Source: Glaesserella australis
Lineage (GTDB): Bacteria; Pseudomonadota; Gammaproteobacteria; Enterobacterales; Pasteurellaceae
Direction: 5' to 3'
Length of the DNA stretch: 64,000 nt
NCBI RefSeq assembly: GCF_003260095.1
Contig: NZ_PTPX01000018.1
Coordinates: 62,001-126,000, forward strand
Shown here: positions 53,454-63,992 of the stretch, piece by piece
Numbering within the stretch: position 1 is the stretch's first letter
Layout: the number at the start of each line of letters is the position of its first letter
Translations under genes and position numbers: made by a program
Notes under the pieces: generated by a model
Seen by the model: the letters and a program-made list of their open reading frames with translations, nothing else
Databases searched by the model: none
Told to the model about the DNA's origin: nothing

Positions 53454-54800
53454 TTAAGACGATAATTTGCGTGTTAAATTAGTATAATCTTCTTGAATAC
53501 TGTTGTCAGTATCTCTCAATTCATTAATCGTTTTGCAAGCGTGCATCACTGTTGTGTGATCACGTCCGCCAAATTCACGCCCAATTTCAGGCAAACTGTG
53601 GTTCGTCAGCTCTTTAGCAAGCGCCATCGCCATTTGACGTGGACGAGCAACCGAACGAGTACGGCTTTTCGATTTTAAATCTGTCATTTTGATATTGTAA
53701 TATTCAGCAACCGTCTTCTGAATATTTTCTATAGTAATTAAATGATCATAAGAAGCGATGAGATCTTTTAGCGCTTCACGCACAGCATCTACCGTAATTT
53801 GACGCTTAGTAAAGCTACTCCAAGCAAACATACGATTTAATGCACCTTCTAGTTCTCGTACATTCGTTCTCAGTTTCTGACCTAGGAAAAATGCAACATC
53901 TTCGTTAAGTTTAACACCACGCGCTTCTGCTTTTTTCATCAAAATAGCTATACGGGTTTCAAGTTCTGGCGGTTCAATAGCGGCATTGACTCCCCAACTT
54001 AAGCGAGAACGAATTCGCTCTTCAATTTTTTCAATATTTTTAGGGAATACATCGGATGTCACAATAATTTGCTTACTGCGTTCAAATAACGAGTTAAAGG
54101 TATGGAAAAACTCTTCCTGCGTGATCTCTTTCTTAGCAAAAAACTGAATATCATCGATCATTAACACATCAAGAGAACGGTAAAACTTTTTAAAGTTTTC
54201 AATCGTATTTGCTTGTAACGCTTTTACCATGTCTTGCACAAAACGCTCTGAATGGATATAAACCACCCTTGCATTTGGGTTTTGCTTTAAAATTTCATTA
54301 CCAATAGCATGTAATAAGTGGGTTTTACCTAAACCTGTCCCACCGTAGAGCGAAAATGGATTGCAATGGCTTTCACCAGGGTGATTAGCTACCTGCTGGG
54401 CTATGGCTTTTGCTAACTGATTTGATTTACCCTGCACAAAATTATCAAAAGTCAGTGTTTCAATCAGTCCTGTACGAAGAGTCGCTGATGTTGAGTCCTT
54501 CGTAACCATTGCGGTCTGAACAGGCTGAGTAATTTCTTGCTCAACAGGCTTAATACCAACTCGAATTTCTACACTCAAATTATCATTTTTTGATAATCCA
54601 CGAGAAAGGGTAAGAATCTCATTTAAGAACTTCTCTTTTACCCAATTAGCCACAAATTGATTATGTGCATACAATACAAGATCACCATTTACCATACTTG
54701 CTTGCAACGGACGCAACCAAGTACTGTAATCAGTAGGCGACACTTTTGCTTGTAAATGACTCAAACAATCAGACCAAAGGGAAGACACTGTTAGCTCCAA
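53454..54800 (-). CDS. dnaA: Chromosomal replication initiator DnaA
   Basis: Initiator ATPase of 448 residues. Domain I starts [22 protein letters not shown]; domain III has Walker [19 protein letters not shown] and Walker [12 protein letters not shown]; domain IV ends with the DNA-binding [15 protein letters not shown]. It heads dnaA-dnaN-recF. The 210 bases between its start and the yajQ terminator hold AT-rich promoter-like sequence but only a degenerate DnaA box (TTATCCAAT), so the origin is not recognisable here. Confidence 0.97.
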   Translation of the reverse strand: MELTVSSLWSDCLSHLQAKVSPTDYSTWLRPLQASMVNGDLVLYAHNQFVANWVKEKFLNEILTLSRGLSKNDNLSVEIRVGIKPVEQEITQPVQTAMVTKDSTSATLRTGLIETLTFDNFVQGKSNQLAKAIAQQVANHPGESHCNPFSLYGGTGLGKTHLLHAIGNEILKQNPNARVVYIHSERFVQDMVKALQANTIENFKKFYRSLDVLMIDDIQFFAKKEITQEEFFHTFNSLFERSKQIIVTSDVFPKNIEKIEERIRSRLSWGVNAAIEPPELETRIAILMKKAEARGVKLNEDVAFFLGQKLRTNVRELEGALNRMFAWSSFTKRQITVDAVREALKDLIASYDHLITIENIQKTVAEYYNIKMTDLKSKSRTRSVARPRQMAMALAKELTNHSLPEIGREFGGRDHTTVMHACKTINELRDTDNSIQEDYTNLTRKLSS

Positions 54801-54904
54801 ATTAACTAGATGAAAAGGAGAGTATGATACCCGAAAATACCTTCGAAATCTTGTGAATTTTTAAGTGCAATCTCACTATCTTAGTAAAATAATGATATTG
54901 CCTT

Positions 54905-54935
54905 GCTATTATGCAACAGTTACATAAAACTCATC
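54905..54935. repeat. Degenerate ATTATGTAG element end upstream of dnaA
   Basis: CTATTATGCAACAG followed by TTACATAAAACTCA resembles the internal reading of the 28018 element's right end. Several bases differ and there is no partner end. It lies about 105 bases upstream of the dnaA start codon. Confidence 0.4.
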
Positions 54936-55012
54936 GTAAATAATTATCCAATTCCTATACTAAGTAATATGACATTACTCTTCATTTTAACCGACGAAGC
55001 CATTCAAAAACT

Positions 55013-55045
55013 AAAAAGGTACTACAACAAAATCGCAGTACCTTT
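55013..55045 (-). terminator. yajQ terminator
   Basis: AAAGGTACT (55015-55023) pairs perfectly with AGTACCTTT (55037-55045); the minus strand continues TTTAGTTTTTG. It separates yajQ from the dnaA promoter region. Confidence 0.75.
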
Positions 55046-55096
55046 CTTAATAAAAATGTAAAACGTTACTTAAATCTAGCCGCTTGTAAAATCAAA

Positions 55097-56459
<1,363 letters not shown>

Positions 56460-56542
56460 AGTGATTCCAAGATGTTGTGTGAATTGTTGCTAATTTAGCA
56501 AAATTCCGTGCTACAATCACGCCCCAATTTATGAGGGCAAAT

Positions 56543-57211
56543 ATGTATATTTCTCGTGAAAAAGCAGTAAAAAGCAGTGTTATTGCACTAATTATCGTGT
56601 TGTGCCTTGCTGTTGTTGGTGTGATTCTAAATGGCATCGGTCACTTCAAAGTCGGATCACAACTTGCAGGGATTAACCAAGTGACAAATCTTTCGCATTT
56701 GTTGGTGCGTCAACAGGCGAATCTCTTTTCATTAATGTTGGTAAAAAATACCAAAAATGAAGAGCTTATTGAAGCGCTTGATGCCTTTGCTAAAGAAGAA
56801 TTTGTGATTGATGCAAACCTATATTCTGCATCAGGTAGTTTGATTGCACAAAGTAGAAATGCGGTCGAATTTAATCCTAAATTAAATGGTGAAAATCCAG
56901 AAACAATAAAAACGACGCAACAAATTGTCGAGCCTATTTTTGCTAAAGATGATTTGATTGGCTTTTTACGTGTCACTTTTGATACGCAATATGGGCAGAC
57001 AACACAGAGTAAAGTCAATGAGCTATTTCACTTACTTTACGGAGAACTTATTATCCTATTTCTCGCAGGAGGATTATTTGTCAGTTGCTTTTTCTATTTT
57101 TCAGGCAGAGATAGTGCGATCGCAGCATTACCGATAAAACTAGCAACGACGACATTCAAAAGCCAAGCACAACGATTTCACTCTCGTCGACGGGCTTTTC
57201 GCCGTAAATGA
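56543..57211 (+). CDS. ytjB: SMP-like membrane protein YtjB
   Basis: Inner-membrane protein of about 222 residues. An N-terminal helix (SSVIALIIVLCLAVVGVIL) and a second helix near residue 175 (ELIILFLAGGLFVSCFFYF) bracket a periplasmic domain of about 120 residues (DANLYSASGSLIAQSRNA..., FLRVTFDTQYG). The C-terminal tail is very basic (RFHSRRRAFRRK). Its position divergent from serB is conserved with E. coli ytjB (smp). The start is the ATG giving MYISREKAVK, preceded by GAGGG. The biochemical function is unknown. Confidence 0.85.
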   Translation: MYISREKAVKSSVIALIIVLCLAVVGVILNGIGHFKVGSQLAGINQVTNLSHLLVRQQANLFSLMLVKNTKNEELIEALDAFAKEEFVIDANLYSASGSLIAQSRNAVEFNPKLNGENPETIKTTQQIVEPIFAKDDLIGFLRVTFDTQYGQTTQSKVNELFHLLYGELIILFLAGGLFVSCFFYFSGRDSAIAALPIKLATTTFKSQAQRFHSRRRAFRRK

Positions 57212-57218
57212 TTGTAAT

Positions 57219-57252
57219 TCGGGCAAGGGAGAGTATAATATCGCCCGTTTTT
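57219..57252 (+). terminator. ytjB terminator
   Basis: CGGGC (57220-57224) pairs with GCCCG (57243-57247) across an AT-rich loop and is followed by TTTTTG. It lies just after the ytjB stop and before the infA promoter region. Confidence 0.6.
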
Positions 57253-57306
57253 GTCTTTATGACACTATTAATAAACTAAACTTAAACCTAATCCAAAGAG
57301 GAATAA

Positions 57307-57525
<219 letters not shown>

Positions 57526-57549
57526 TATTTTATAAATACGAAAATTATT

Positions 57550-57580
57550 CATAGGTAATAGAACTATTGCCTATGTTTTT
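57550..57580 (+). terminator. infA terminator
   Basis: A 12-bp stem CATAGGTAATAG / CTATTGCCTATG with one G-T pair and a 2-base loop is followed by TTTTT. Confidence 0.85.
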
Positions 57581-57593
57581 CTCAGTACTTATG

Positions 57594-57627
57594 AAAAACC
57601 GCTTGTATAGAATACAAGCGGTTTTTT
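57594..57627. terminator. Uptake-signal terminator between infA and the NSS operon
   Basis: AAAAACCGCTTGTAT and ATACAAGCGGTTTTTT form a nearly perfect stem with a tight loop and U-tracts on both strands. It is the best example here of two inverted uptake signals serving as a bidirectional terminator. Confidence 0.85.
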
Positions 57628-57644
57628 CTTTTATATTTCTGCCA

Positions 57645-57743
57645 TTATTGCTCTTCTTTTGGTAAACGTTTAATCGCGTAAACTAATCCACCCCAAATAA
57701 TAACAAGAGCAACACACATCATTGTAATTGCGATAGAACTCAT
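57645..57743 (-). CDS. MetS-like small subunit of an NSS transporter, 32 aa
   Basis: ORF of 32 codons just downstream of the NSS transporter. It begins MSSIAITMMCVALVIIWGG, has one transmembrane helix, and ends KRLPKEEQ. AAAGGAG lies eight bases before the ATG, and the transporter stop is two bases upstream. The pattern matches the MetS family of methionine/alanine importer small subunits (from knowledge of Corynebacterium MetPS). The pairing suggests the large gene transports methionine or alanine. Confidence 0.8.
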   Translation of the reverse strand: MSSIAITMMCVALVIIWGGLVYAIKRLPKEEQ

Positions 57744-57745
57744 AT

Positions 57746-59260
57746 TTATTCTCCTTTATGTTCTGCTAATGTCTCATCCTTCCATTTTAAACGTGAAAGG
57801 AAAAATGCGATAACAACTAAGCTGATTGCCATTCCCCAACCAAAGATATTCACAAACCAGCTTGGGTAGCCTTCGTAACCTTCAGACAATACTTTTGCTC
57901 CTTCACTTAATAACATAAATGCAAGAACACCTGTTGTTAAGATAATGCATAGACGCCAGAAGAAACCGACCTTAAATGATGATGTTTCATTCAAGTGATT
58001 ACCTAAGGTGCTTAATTTTTCATTAGTTACGATAGCAACAAGAGAAACAAATGCAACAGCTACGATACCAAAGTAGTTTACAAATTTATCTAATACATCA
58101 AGCATTGGTAAACCTGTTGTCGTACCAAAAAGCATAACTGATAAGAACATCATTGGAAGCCCAACAATGAAGGTTACTTTTACACGTCCTACACGCAACT
58201 TATCTTGTACTGCAGAAATAATGACTTCAATAACAGAGATAAAAGATGTGATTGCTGCAAAAGTTAATGAACCGAAGAAGAGTACACCAATTAATTCACC
58301 AAATGGAGCTTGGTTAATGATCGTTGGGAATGCAAAGAATGCTAAACCGATACCACCTTTTGCCACTTCACTCACTTCTTGTCCAGCCGCTGTTGCCATA
58401 AAGCCAAGAGCAGCAAATACACCGATACCTGCGAGTACTTCAAATCCACTGTTTGCAAAGCCAACAACTAGACCACTTCCTGTTAAATCAGAGTTCTTTT
58501 TCAAATATGAAGCGTAAGTAATCATAATCCCGAAACAGATAGAAAGTGAGAAGAAGATTTGTCCGTAAGCTGCAATCCATACACTTGGGTCAGAAAGTTT
58601 TGACCAGTTTGGTGTGAACAATGCATCTAAACCTTTTGCTGCACCAGGTAAAGTTAATGAGTAAAGCACTAAGATAGTGAACATGACAACCAATAATGGC
58701 ATTAAAATATTAGATGACTTAGAAATCCCTTTTTGAATGCCAAGTGCCAAAATACCTAAAGAGATTAACCAAACTGCAATTAATGGACCTGTTACCATTC
58801 CGACAAATTCAAAGCTGATACCTTGGTTAATATCACCCATTTTTAAGAATTCGCCGATAAAGAAGTCAATTGGCTTGTCTCCCCAAGCGCCATTAATTGA
58901 GAAGAAGGTATAACTTGCAGCCCAACCTAAAACGACGGCATAGTAGAGTCCAATAATGACGTTAACAAGTACTTGCCACCAACCAAATGTTTCAAAGCTA
59001 CGGTTGAAGCGACGATAAGAGAGTGGAGCACCACCACGGTGACGGTGACCAATAGCATAATCTAAGAAAAGTAATGGGATACCAGCGGTTAACAGCGCAA
59101 TGATATAAGGGATCATAAACGCACCACCACCATTTTCATAGGTTACATAAGGGAAGCGCCAAATGTTACCTAAACCAACGGCAGAACTAATCGCTGCCAT
59201 AATAAATGCACCACGACCAGAGAATGTTTCTCTTGATGCAGTTGACTTCACGCTAGACAC
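57746..59260 (-). CDS. Sodium-dependent neurotransmitter-symporter (NSS) family transporter
   Basis: Inner-membrane Na+-coupled amino-acid importer of about 505 residues with 11-12 helices. The LeuT-fold signatures are visible: [23 protein letters not shown] in TM1 with the substrate/sodium NIWRFPY, and [16 protein letters not shown] in TM6. The start is a GTG giving [12 protein letters not shown], eight bases after GAGGT; the longer frame begins with unrelated hydrophobic residues. It is followed by the MetS-like ORF, which makes methionine or alanine the best guess for substrate. Confidence 0.9.
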   Translation of the reverse strand: MSSVKSTASRETFSGRGAFIMAAISSAVGLGNIWRFPYVTYENGGGAFMIPYIIALLTAGIPLLFLDYAIGHRHRGGAPLSYRRFNRSFETFGWWQVLVNVIIGLYYAVVLGWAASYTFFSINGAWGDKPIDFFIGEFLKMGDINQGISFEFVGMVTGPLIAVWLISLGILALGIQKGISKSSNILMPLLVVMFTILVLYSLTLPGAAKGLDALFTPNWSKLSDPSVWIAAYGQIFFSLSICFGIMITYASYLKKNSDLTGSGLVVGFANSGFEVLAGIGVFAALGFMATAAGQEVSEVAKGGIGLAFFAFPTIINQAPFGELIGVLFFGSLTFAAITSFISVIEVIISAVQDKLRVGRVKVTFIVGLPMMFLSVMLFGTTTGLPMLDVLDKFVNYFGIVAVAFVSLVAIVTNEKLSTLGNHLNETSSFKVGFFWRLCIILTTGVLAFMLLSEGAKVLSEGYEGYPSWFVNIFGWGMAISLVVIAFFLSRLKWKDETLAEHKGE

Positions 59261-59395
59261 GGTAAATACCTCAAATAATATAATAAATAACAAAAATTAA
59301 ACGAGTTAATACTCGTAAGCTAGCAATATGCCTAACAATCAAAAGAAAGTAAAGGATGAAAATTTTGCAACAACCCAGTTTTTACGATCTTTACC

Positions 59396-59440
59396 AGATT
59401 AAAAAACTAATGATTACTACTAGTTTTAGTTTTTTAATCT
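59396..59440 (-). terminator. AT-rich hairpin after scrR
   Basis: A perfect 15-bp stem AGATTAAAAAACTAA / TTAGTTTTTTAATCT (59396-59410, 59426-59440) lies 94 bases past the scrR stop and upstream of the NSS transporter. It probably ends the scr transcript; the pairs are mostly A-T and no separate U-tract follows. Confidence 0.5.
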
Positions 59441-59533
59441 AAATTATTCAATTTTTTAGAAGGTTATCATTTTCAGAGAATACACAATTAGTATAAGAAA
59501 TTTTTTTACGATTTTAACAAATTTTTTAAAAAT

Positions 59534-60556
59534 TTAATCTCTCCACTGAATTTGGCATTCCACCTGAATATTCTCTGCAGATTTACCTTGTAGCTTTCTT
59601 CTAATTAATGAGAAGGTTTGTAAAGCTATTTGTTCATGATCTTGCCGAATAGAATGAATATGAAAAGGGAGAGCATTTAACAGATCATGATCATCAAAAG
59701 TCGCTAAATGCAATTCTCTATTTAAAAGCTTATCCATTTGCTTATGCTGGGTTAAATAACGCAGCACACCTTCTAAAATAGTATAAGATGCAGTAAAAAT
59801 CGCTTCAGGAAGACGCCCTAGACGTTCTACTAATTCTGTCATCATTTGGTACCCCGACTCGGATTGGTAATCTTTGTGCAAAATCCAATCAGGATTTTCA
59901 AGTAAATTTCCGTTTCTAAGCCCTTGAATGAACCCATTTAAACGAGATTGGCTAGGGGAAAGGGATGATTGCCCTCCAAAATAAAAATATTCTTTAAGTT
60001 GATAACGCTTGATAGTAAGGGCAACAAGTTCTGCAATTTTGTCTGTATCAGCACTGATGACATAACCTAATTCAAGATTAGGCACATATCGATCTAACTG
60101 TAATACTAAAGTATGCTTTAAAATAGATTTATAGTATTTAGGATCTTGATGAGTCGGTGCAGTAATCAATAGATCAATTTGACGATCGAGTAAGCGCTCA
60201 ATCGCCTGTTTTTCTTGCTGTGGATTATCATCTGAACAAGCAATCACAAGCTGTAAGCCATTTTCTCGACATAATCTCTCTAAGGTTTTTGCCGTAGATG
60301 CAAAACCATAGTTGGTAAGATCAGGAATGACTAAGCCAATCACATTAGTACGGCGAAGTTTTAATGCCTTTGCATAAGCATTCGCACGATATCCATACTG
60401 TTTAGCAATAGATTCCACTTTTTGACAAGTTTCAGGACTAATACGAAATTGCTCTGCTTGACCATTTAAAATCATACTTGCCGTTGTTTTAGACACACCT
60501 GAAAGTTGAGCAATATCATTAAGTGTTAGGCGTTTCCGCTGAGATTTAATTTCCAT
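59534..60556 (-). CDS. scrR: LacI-family repressor of the sucrose cluster (ScrR)
   Basis: Transcription factor of 340 residues. The N-terminal LacI-type HTH is LTLNDIAQLSGVSKTTASM and the hinge helix sits near VESIAKQYGYRANAYAKAL. The rest is a periplasmic-binding-protein-like effector domain (VIGLVIPDLTNYGFASTAK). The position behind scrB and the match of scrK-scrB-scrR order identify it as the sucrose repressor, most likely responding to fructose or fructose-1-phosphate. A candidate operator lies upstream of scrK at 63232. Confidence 0.88.
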   Translation of the reverse strand: MEIKSQRKRLTLNDIAQLSGVSKTTASMILNGQAEQFRISPETCQKVESIAKQYGYRANAYAKALKLRRTNVIGLVIPDLTNYGFASTAKTLERLCRENGLQLVIACSDDNPQQEKQAIERLLDRQIDLLITAPTHQDPKYYKSILKHTLVLQLDRYVPNLELGYVISADTDKIAELVALTIKRYQLKEYFYFGGQSSLSPSQSRLNGFIQGLRNGNLLENPDWILHKDYQSESGYQMMTELVERLGRLPEAIFTASYTILEGVLRYLTQHKQMDKLLNRELHLATFDDHDLLNALPFHIHSIRQDHEQIALQTFSLIRRKLQGKSAENIQVECQIQWRD

Positions 60557-60571
60557 ATTTTCTCCTTTAAA

Positions 60572-60609
60572 TAAAAATGGGGCATAATTATTATTGTGTC
60601 GTGCCCCAT
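60572..60609 (-). terminator. Hairpin between scrB and scrR
   Basis: ATGGGGCA (60577-60584) pairs with TGCCCCAT (60602-60609); the minus strand continues with TTTTTATTT. It can end scrB transcripts while leaving some read-through into scrR, whose Shine-Dalgarno AAAGGAG follows. Confidence 0.75.
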
Positions 60610-60619
60610 CCGATATTAA

Positions 60620-62062
60620 CTATTTTTCGCAAATTTTCGTCACAGTTACAAGTTGGATCTCAATATTTCTTGATGTTTCTAAACAATTTCGACGATTCGC
60701 GATAAAGAACCTTGATGTCATTGCTTTCTCGCCGTCATTCAGGAAAATTTCCACTACCGAGCGATCAAAAAAGATTTCGACCTTTTCTAGTTTTTCCACT
60801 TCACAATAACGCTGTTCGCCAAATTGTTGCATTAGCTCCGTCTGCTCTGTGTGAGAGCGATCAAGGGTCACTACGCCGTTTTCATAGCGGAAAGTCAAAT
60901 GTTGCCCCTCGTCGTTATCGAAAAAGCGGATCACAAGCGGTCGGTTTTCGACATTAAATTGCAAATAAGCGGTATCGAGATTGTCAATTTCAGCAATTCC
61001 ATTCACACTTAACTCTGCTTGATGCTCAAGCCCTGCATAAACTTCTTTTACAGGCTGTTGGAACACTTTGCCCTGCTTCACTTCAAGCTGGCGTGGCATT
61101 GTGAGCATTGAATGCCACTTATATTTATCTGTTGGATAGGTCAAATCAGGCAAGCCCACCCAGCCGAATAAAATCCCCCGTGCATTTTGTACCGTTTGTG
61201 GTGCGTAAAAATCAAAGCCGTAATCGAGTTCCTCAATATGCTCTGCGGTCAGGGTTGTGCCGTTTAAGGTTCCCAACGCATAGGTTGCGTGGTAGTTATT
61301 TTGGAAGCGTGTTTTTTCACGCCCTTTGCCCTGTGGCGACCAAACGAACAGATCTTTATCAGCAAGGCGGAACAAATCAGGACATTCCCACATAAATACT
61401 TTGCTGTTGTCAAAGTCGTTAATCGCTATTTCAGATAGCAAACGGGGCGTAGCTTCAAGGTTATCCATTTCATAGAGCAAAGCTGTGCCAGTGAGATTTT
61501 CTCTTTGCGCCCCAAGCACAAAACGGATTTTGCCCTCTTGGGTGACGAACGGTTTTGGATCACGCACGTGTTCTGTATAGCCTTGTGGAGCTTGATCGAT
61601 AATGCAACGCTTTTCAAGCAATTTGCCCGATTTATCGAAAATCGCAATGTTTTGATGTGGCACACGCTGATTATCACTGGCTCGGCGAGTGTTGCCTGTG
61701 TAAAACGCCACGATTTTATCCTGCCACAAAATCGCTCCACCCGAATAACAGCCGTGAGACTCAAACATTTCATCAGGAATAAGCGGATCGGCTTCGGTAA
61801 AGGTTCGGAAATCGTAGGTGATAAAATGTTTCCAGTGCTTCATACCGTGCAAGGCATCGTAAGGGAACCATTGATAGAAAATGTGATATTTTTCGCCATC
61901 AAAAATCAACCCGTTTGGGTCGTTAAGTAGCCCTGTTGGTGGGGCAAGGTGATAAGTTGGACGGAAATCGTGATCTTGCTCAACGATTTGGCGAACGGCT
62001 TGAAGTTCACCCGCCTCTTGAGCGTGTAGGCTTTTGTATTTACCTTGATTGAAAATGTGCAT
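60620..62062 (-). CDS. scrB: Sucrose-6-phosphate hydrolase ScrB (GH32)
   Basis: Cytosolic invertase of 480 residues that splits sucrose-6-phosphate to glucose-6-phosphate and fructose. The GH32 catalytic residues are in APPTGLLNDPNGLIF (nucleophile Asp), HVRDPKPFV (transition-state Asp) and FMWECPDLF (acid/base Glu). A C-terminal beta-sandwich follows (FFDRSVVEIFLNDGEKAMTSR). It needs the PTS importer ScrA, which is not in the window. It lies between scrK and scrR, with an unusual repeat-rich 198-bp spacer before it. Confidence 0.95.
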   Translation of the reverse strand: MHIFNQGKYKSLHAQEAGELQAVRQIVEQDHDFRPTYHLAPPTGLLNDPNGLIFDGEKYHIFYQWFPYDALHGMKHWKHFITYDFRTFTEADPLIPDEMFESHGCYSGGAILWQDKIVAFYTGNTRRASDNQRVPHQNIAIFDKSGKLLEKRCIIDQAPQGYTEHVRDPKPFVTQEGKIRFVLGAQRENLTGTALLYEMDNLEATPRLLSEIAINDFDNSKVFMWECPDLFRLADKDLFVWSPQGKGREKTRFQNNYHATYALGTLNGTTLTAEHIEELDYGFDFYAPQTVQNARGILFGWVGLPDLTYPTDKYKWHSMLTMPRQLEVKQGKVFQQPVKEVYAGLEHQAELSVNGIAEIDNLDTAYLQFNVENRPLVIRFFDNDEGQHLTFRYENGVVTLDRSHTEQTELMQQFGEQRYCEVEKLEKVEIFFDRSVVEIFLNDGEKAMTSRFFIANRRNCLETSRNIEIQLVTVTKICEK

Positions 62063-62093
62063 AGTGGGAACCTTGTGGGTAATTCCCCTCTCA

Positions 62094-62247
62094 CTAGCTT
62101 TCCCCCCCGTTTACGGGGGAGGGTTAGGGTGGGGGGATTGCAACAACGTTGCAAGATTTTAGTCAAAAATAACCGCTTTTGCCCTCTCTCTGCCCCAAAT
62201 AGCCTTACGCTATTTTGGGCTGTCTCTCTCCCGTAAACGGGAGAGAG
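62094..62247. repeat. Repeat-rich spacer between scrK and scrB
   Basis: The spacer contains four hairpins in about 150 bases: CCCCCCGTTTACGGGGG (62104-62120), GCAAC/GTTGC (62140-62152), an arm pair with CCAAATAG/CTATTTTGG (62192-62220), and a perfect 10-bp stem CTCTCTCCCG / CGGGAGAGAG (62224-62247). The first and last share the core CCCGTTTACGGG in inverted orientation. It is probably another mobile palindrome family. Confidence 0.6.
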
Positions 62248-62260
62248 TATAATTGGTACT

Positions 62261-63187
62261 CTAGCTTTGCAAAAACGTCTCTAACTCCGCTTTATTCGGC
62301 AAAGCAGACATTGCGCCTTTCGCTGTTGTCGCTAATGCTCCTGACGCATTAGCTTTGCGGATAACATCAACTAACACCGCTTCGTTTTCTTTCCAATTTG
62401 ACACTTGCGACAAGCCTGCTAATAAACCGCTCACAAAGGCATCGCCCGCCCCTGTGGTATCAACAGGTTTTAAGGCTTTTCCTGCAACGATTTGGCTCTT
62501 GCCGTTTAAGTGATAAATCGCCCCGTCTTTGCCTAAGGTGATAATAATCAACTTTTCAGGGTAGAGCGAAGTTACCGCTTTGGCGGCATCGTCAAGGTTG
62601 GTGGTATTCGTCAGTAGCGTCAATTCTTCTTCGGAGAACTTCAACACGTCCGCCATTGCTACAACGCTATTTACTACTTTTTTCATTTCATCAAGACTTG
62701 ACCAGAGTGACTCTCGCAGATTTGGATCAAAAGAGACAAATCCACCCGCTTGTTTCACACGGCGGATCGCTTCAATAGTAGTCGAACGAGACGGATCGTT
62801 AATCAACGCAATTGAACAGCAGTGCAACCATTCTCCTTGTTGGAAATTCGGCAGATCGCTCACTTCTAAAAATTGGTCAGCACTTGGATTAACCATAAAA
62901 GTAAAGCTACGCTCACCCTGATCTAAACCAACGACTACCGTCGATGTACGTTGTTGCGGATCAAGGATCATCTGCTCGGTACAAACTTTTTCGTCTTGCA
63001 AGGTCTGTTGCATAAATTTACCGAGCGGATCGTTACCCACACGCCCGATAAAACCTGCTTCCACACCAAGACGAGAAACGCCCACAGCCACATTCGCTGG
63101 CGCCCCGCCTGCACAGCGTAAATAGTGATGCTCACCATCAGGAATTAAATCCACCACTGCATCGCCTAACACCCAAATTTTGCTCAT
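62261..63187 (-). CDS. scrK: Fructokinase ScrK (PfkB family)
   Basis: Cytosolic sugar kinase of 308 residues that phosphorylates the fructose released by ScrB. The PfkB signatures are RCAGGAPANVAVGVSRLG near the N-terminus and DTTGAGDAFVSGLLAGLSQ near the C-terminus with the catalytic Asp. It is the first gene of the cluster as transcribed. A LacI-type operator lies about 45 bases upstream. Related enzymes act on other sugars, but the neighbours make fructose likely. Confidence 0.93.
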   Translation of the reverse strand: MSKIWVLGDAVVDLIPDGEHHYLRCAGGAPANVAVGVSRLGVEAGFIGRVGNDPLGKFMQQTLQDEKVCTEQMILDPQQRTSTVVVGLDQGERSFTFMVNPSADQFLEVSDLPNFQQGEWLHCCSIALINDPSRSTTIEAIRRVKQAGGFVSFDPNLRESLWSSLDEMKKVVNSVVAMADVLKFSEEELTLLTNTTNLDDAAKAVTSLYPEKLIIITLGKDGAIYHLNGKSQIVAGKALKPVDTTGAGDAFVSGLLAGLSQVSNWKENEAVLVDVIRKANASGALATTAKGAMSALPNKAELETFLQS

Positions 63188-63231
63188 AATTCATCCTCGC
63201 AAAGAGTAAAAAATAATTTTATGCATAGTAG

Positions 63232-63245
63232 CTAAAACGGTTTAG
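63232..63245. promoter_or_regulatory. Candidate ScrR operator
   Basis: CTAAAACGGTTTAG is an inverted repeat of CTAAA around a central ACGG, with the central CG step typical of LacI-family operators. It lies 45 bases upstream of the scrK ATG. No second copy was found near scrB or scrR. Confidence 0.5.
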
Positions 63246-63282
63246 TTTTGCAATTTTATAAAGGGCTTCTCTACAAAATTTA

Positions 63283-63315
63283 TAAAAAATGCCAATATCT
63301 CTCAATATTGGCATT
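63283..63315 (-). terminator. Terminator of the coiled-coil lipoprotein gene
   Basis: AATGCCAATAT (63288-63298) pairs perfectly with ATATTGGCATT (63305-63315); the minus strand continues with TTTTTATA. It lies 21 bases past the stop. Confidence 0.85.
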
Positions 63316-63335
63316 CATACAAATAAAGTGGAAAT

Positions 63336-63992
63336 TTATTTCGATTCAACCGATTTTTCGGTACTTTGAGTATCTTTTATAGCATCTTTAGCAGCTTCAA
63401 CTTTCTCTGTAACCGCTTGCTTAACAGCATCAGTAGTTTCTTTTGATTCCACCGCAGTTTGTTTTACATCTTTTGCTTTTTCCTCAACAGATTTCACAAC
63501 ATCTTTCGTATCTAATTTTAGATCAGATGCAACCCCCTGAACGACTTTACCGAAGCTATCCATTTTATCTGCAATTGCTGCTTTAGCTTCTACCATTGAT
63601 GCACCTAAACTTGTTTTAATTTCATTCCATTTGTCTTCATAAACTTTTGCAGCTTCTGCAATACGCCCTTCAACAGAATTTTTCATTTCTGCCACTTTTG
63701 CTTCTGCTTCCGCGACTTTTGCATCTGCAGCTTTTTGAAGCTCAGCAATTTTTCCATCTGCTTGTTTTTGTACTTCTGCAACTTTTTCATCTGCTAGTTT
63801 TTGTGCTTCTATAATTTTTTCCTGAGCTTGTTTTTCAGCCAAAGCGATCTTTTCATCTGCTTGCTTTTGAACTTCCACTAATTGCGCTTGAGTGGCTTTG
63901 AGATCAGCTTCTACCTTAGCTTTACCATTATCACAAGCAGCGAGTGAGACTGTTGTTCCTAATACTAATAGTGCTAATAATGATTTTTTCAT
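63336..63992 (-). CDS. Coiled-coil lipoprotein
   Basis: Lipoprotein of 218 residues with unknown role. The signal peptide MKKSLLALLVLGTTVSLAAC ends in a lipobox (SLAAC). Residues 22-105 are a long coiled coil built of an 11-residue repeat of the form (A/L)-(D/E)-E-K-(I/V)-A-E-x-Q-K-(Q/L), seen about seven times. A second helical part (residues 110-218) is rich in Lys and Glu (EEKAKDVKQTAVESKETTD) and resembles LEA/apolipoprotein-like repeats. It may span the periplasm or bind the outer membrane. The N-terminus resembles that of the DUF3298 lipoprotein at 933-1928 only in the signal. Confidence 0.75.
   Translation of the reverse strand: MKKSLLALLVLGTTVSLAACDNGKAKVEADLKATQAQLVEVQKQADEKIALAEKQAQEKIIEAQKLADEKVAEVQKQADGKIAELQKAADAKVAEAEAKVAEMKNSVEGRIAEAAKVYEDKWNEIKTSLGASMVEAKAAIADKMDSFGKVVQGVASDLKLDTKDVVKSVEEKAKDVKQTAVESKETTDAVKQAVTEKVEAAKDAIKDTQSTEKSVESK

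Noticed and set aside
54801-55012. Possible chromosomal origin next to dnaA
   Set aside because: Only one degenerate DnaA box (TTATCCAAT) and no 13-mer repeats were seen; in related gammaproteobacteria the origin is usually near mnmG.
63373-63930. Tandem short repeats resembling a CRISPR or microsatellite
   Set aside because: The periodicity is 33 bases within an open frame and encodes an 11-residue coiled-coil repeat.
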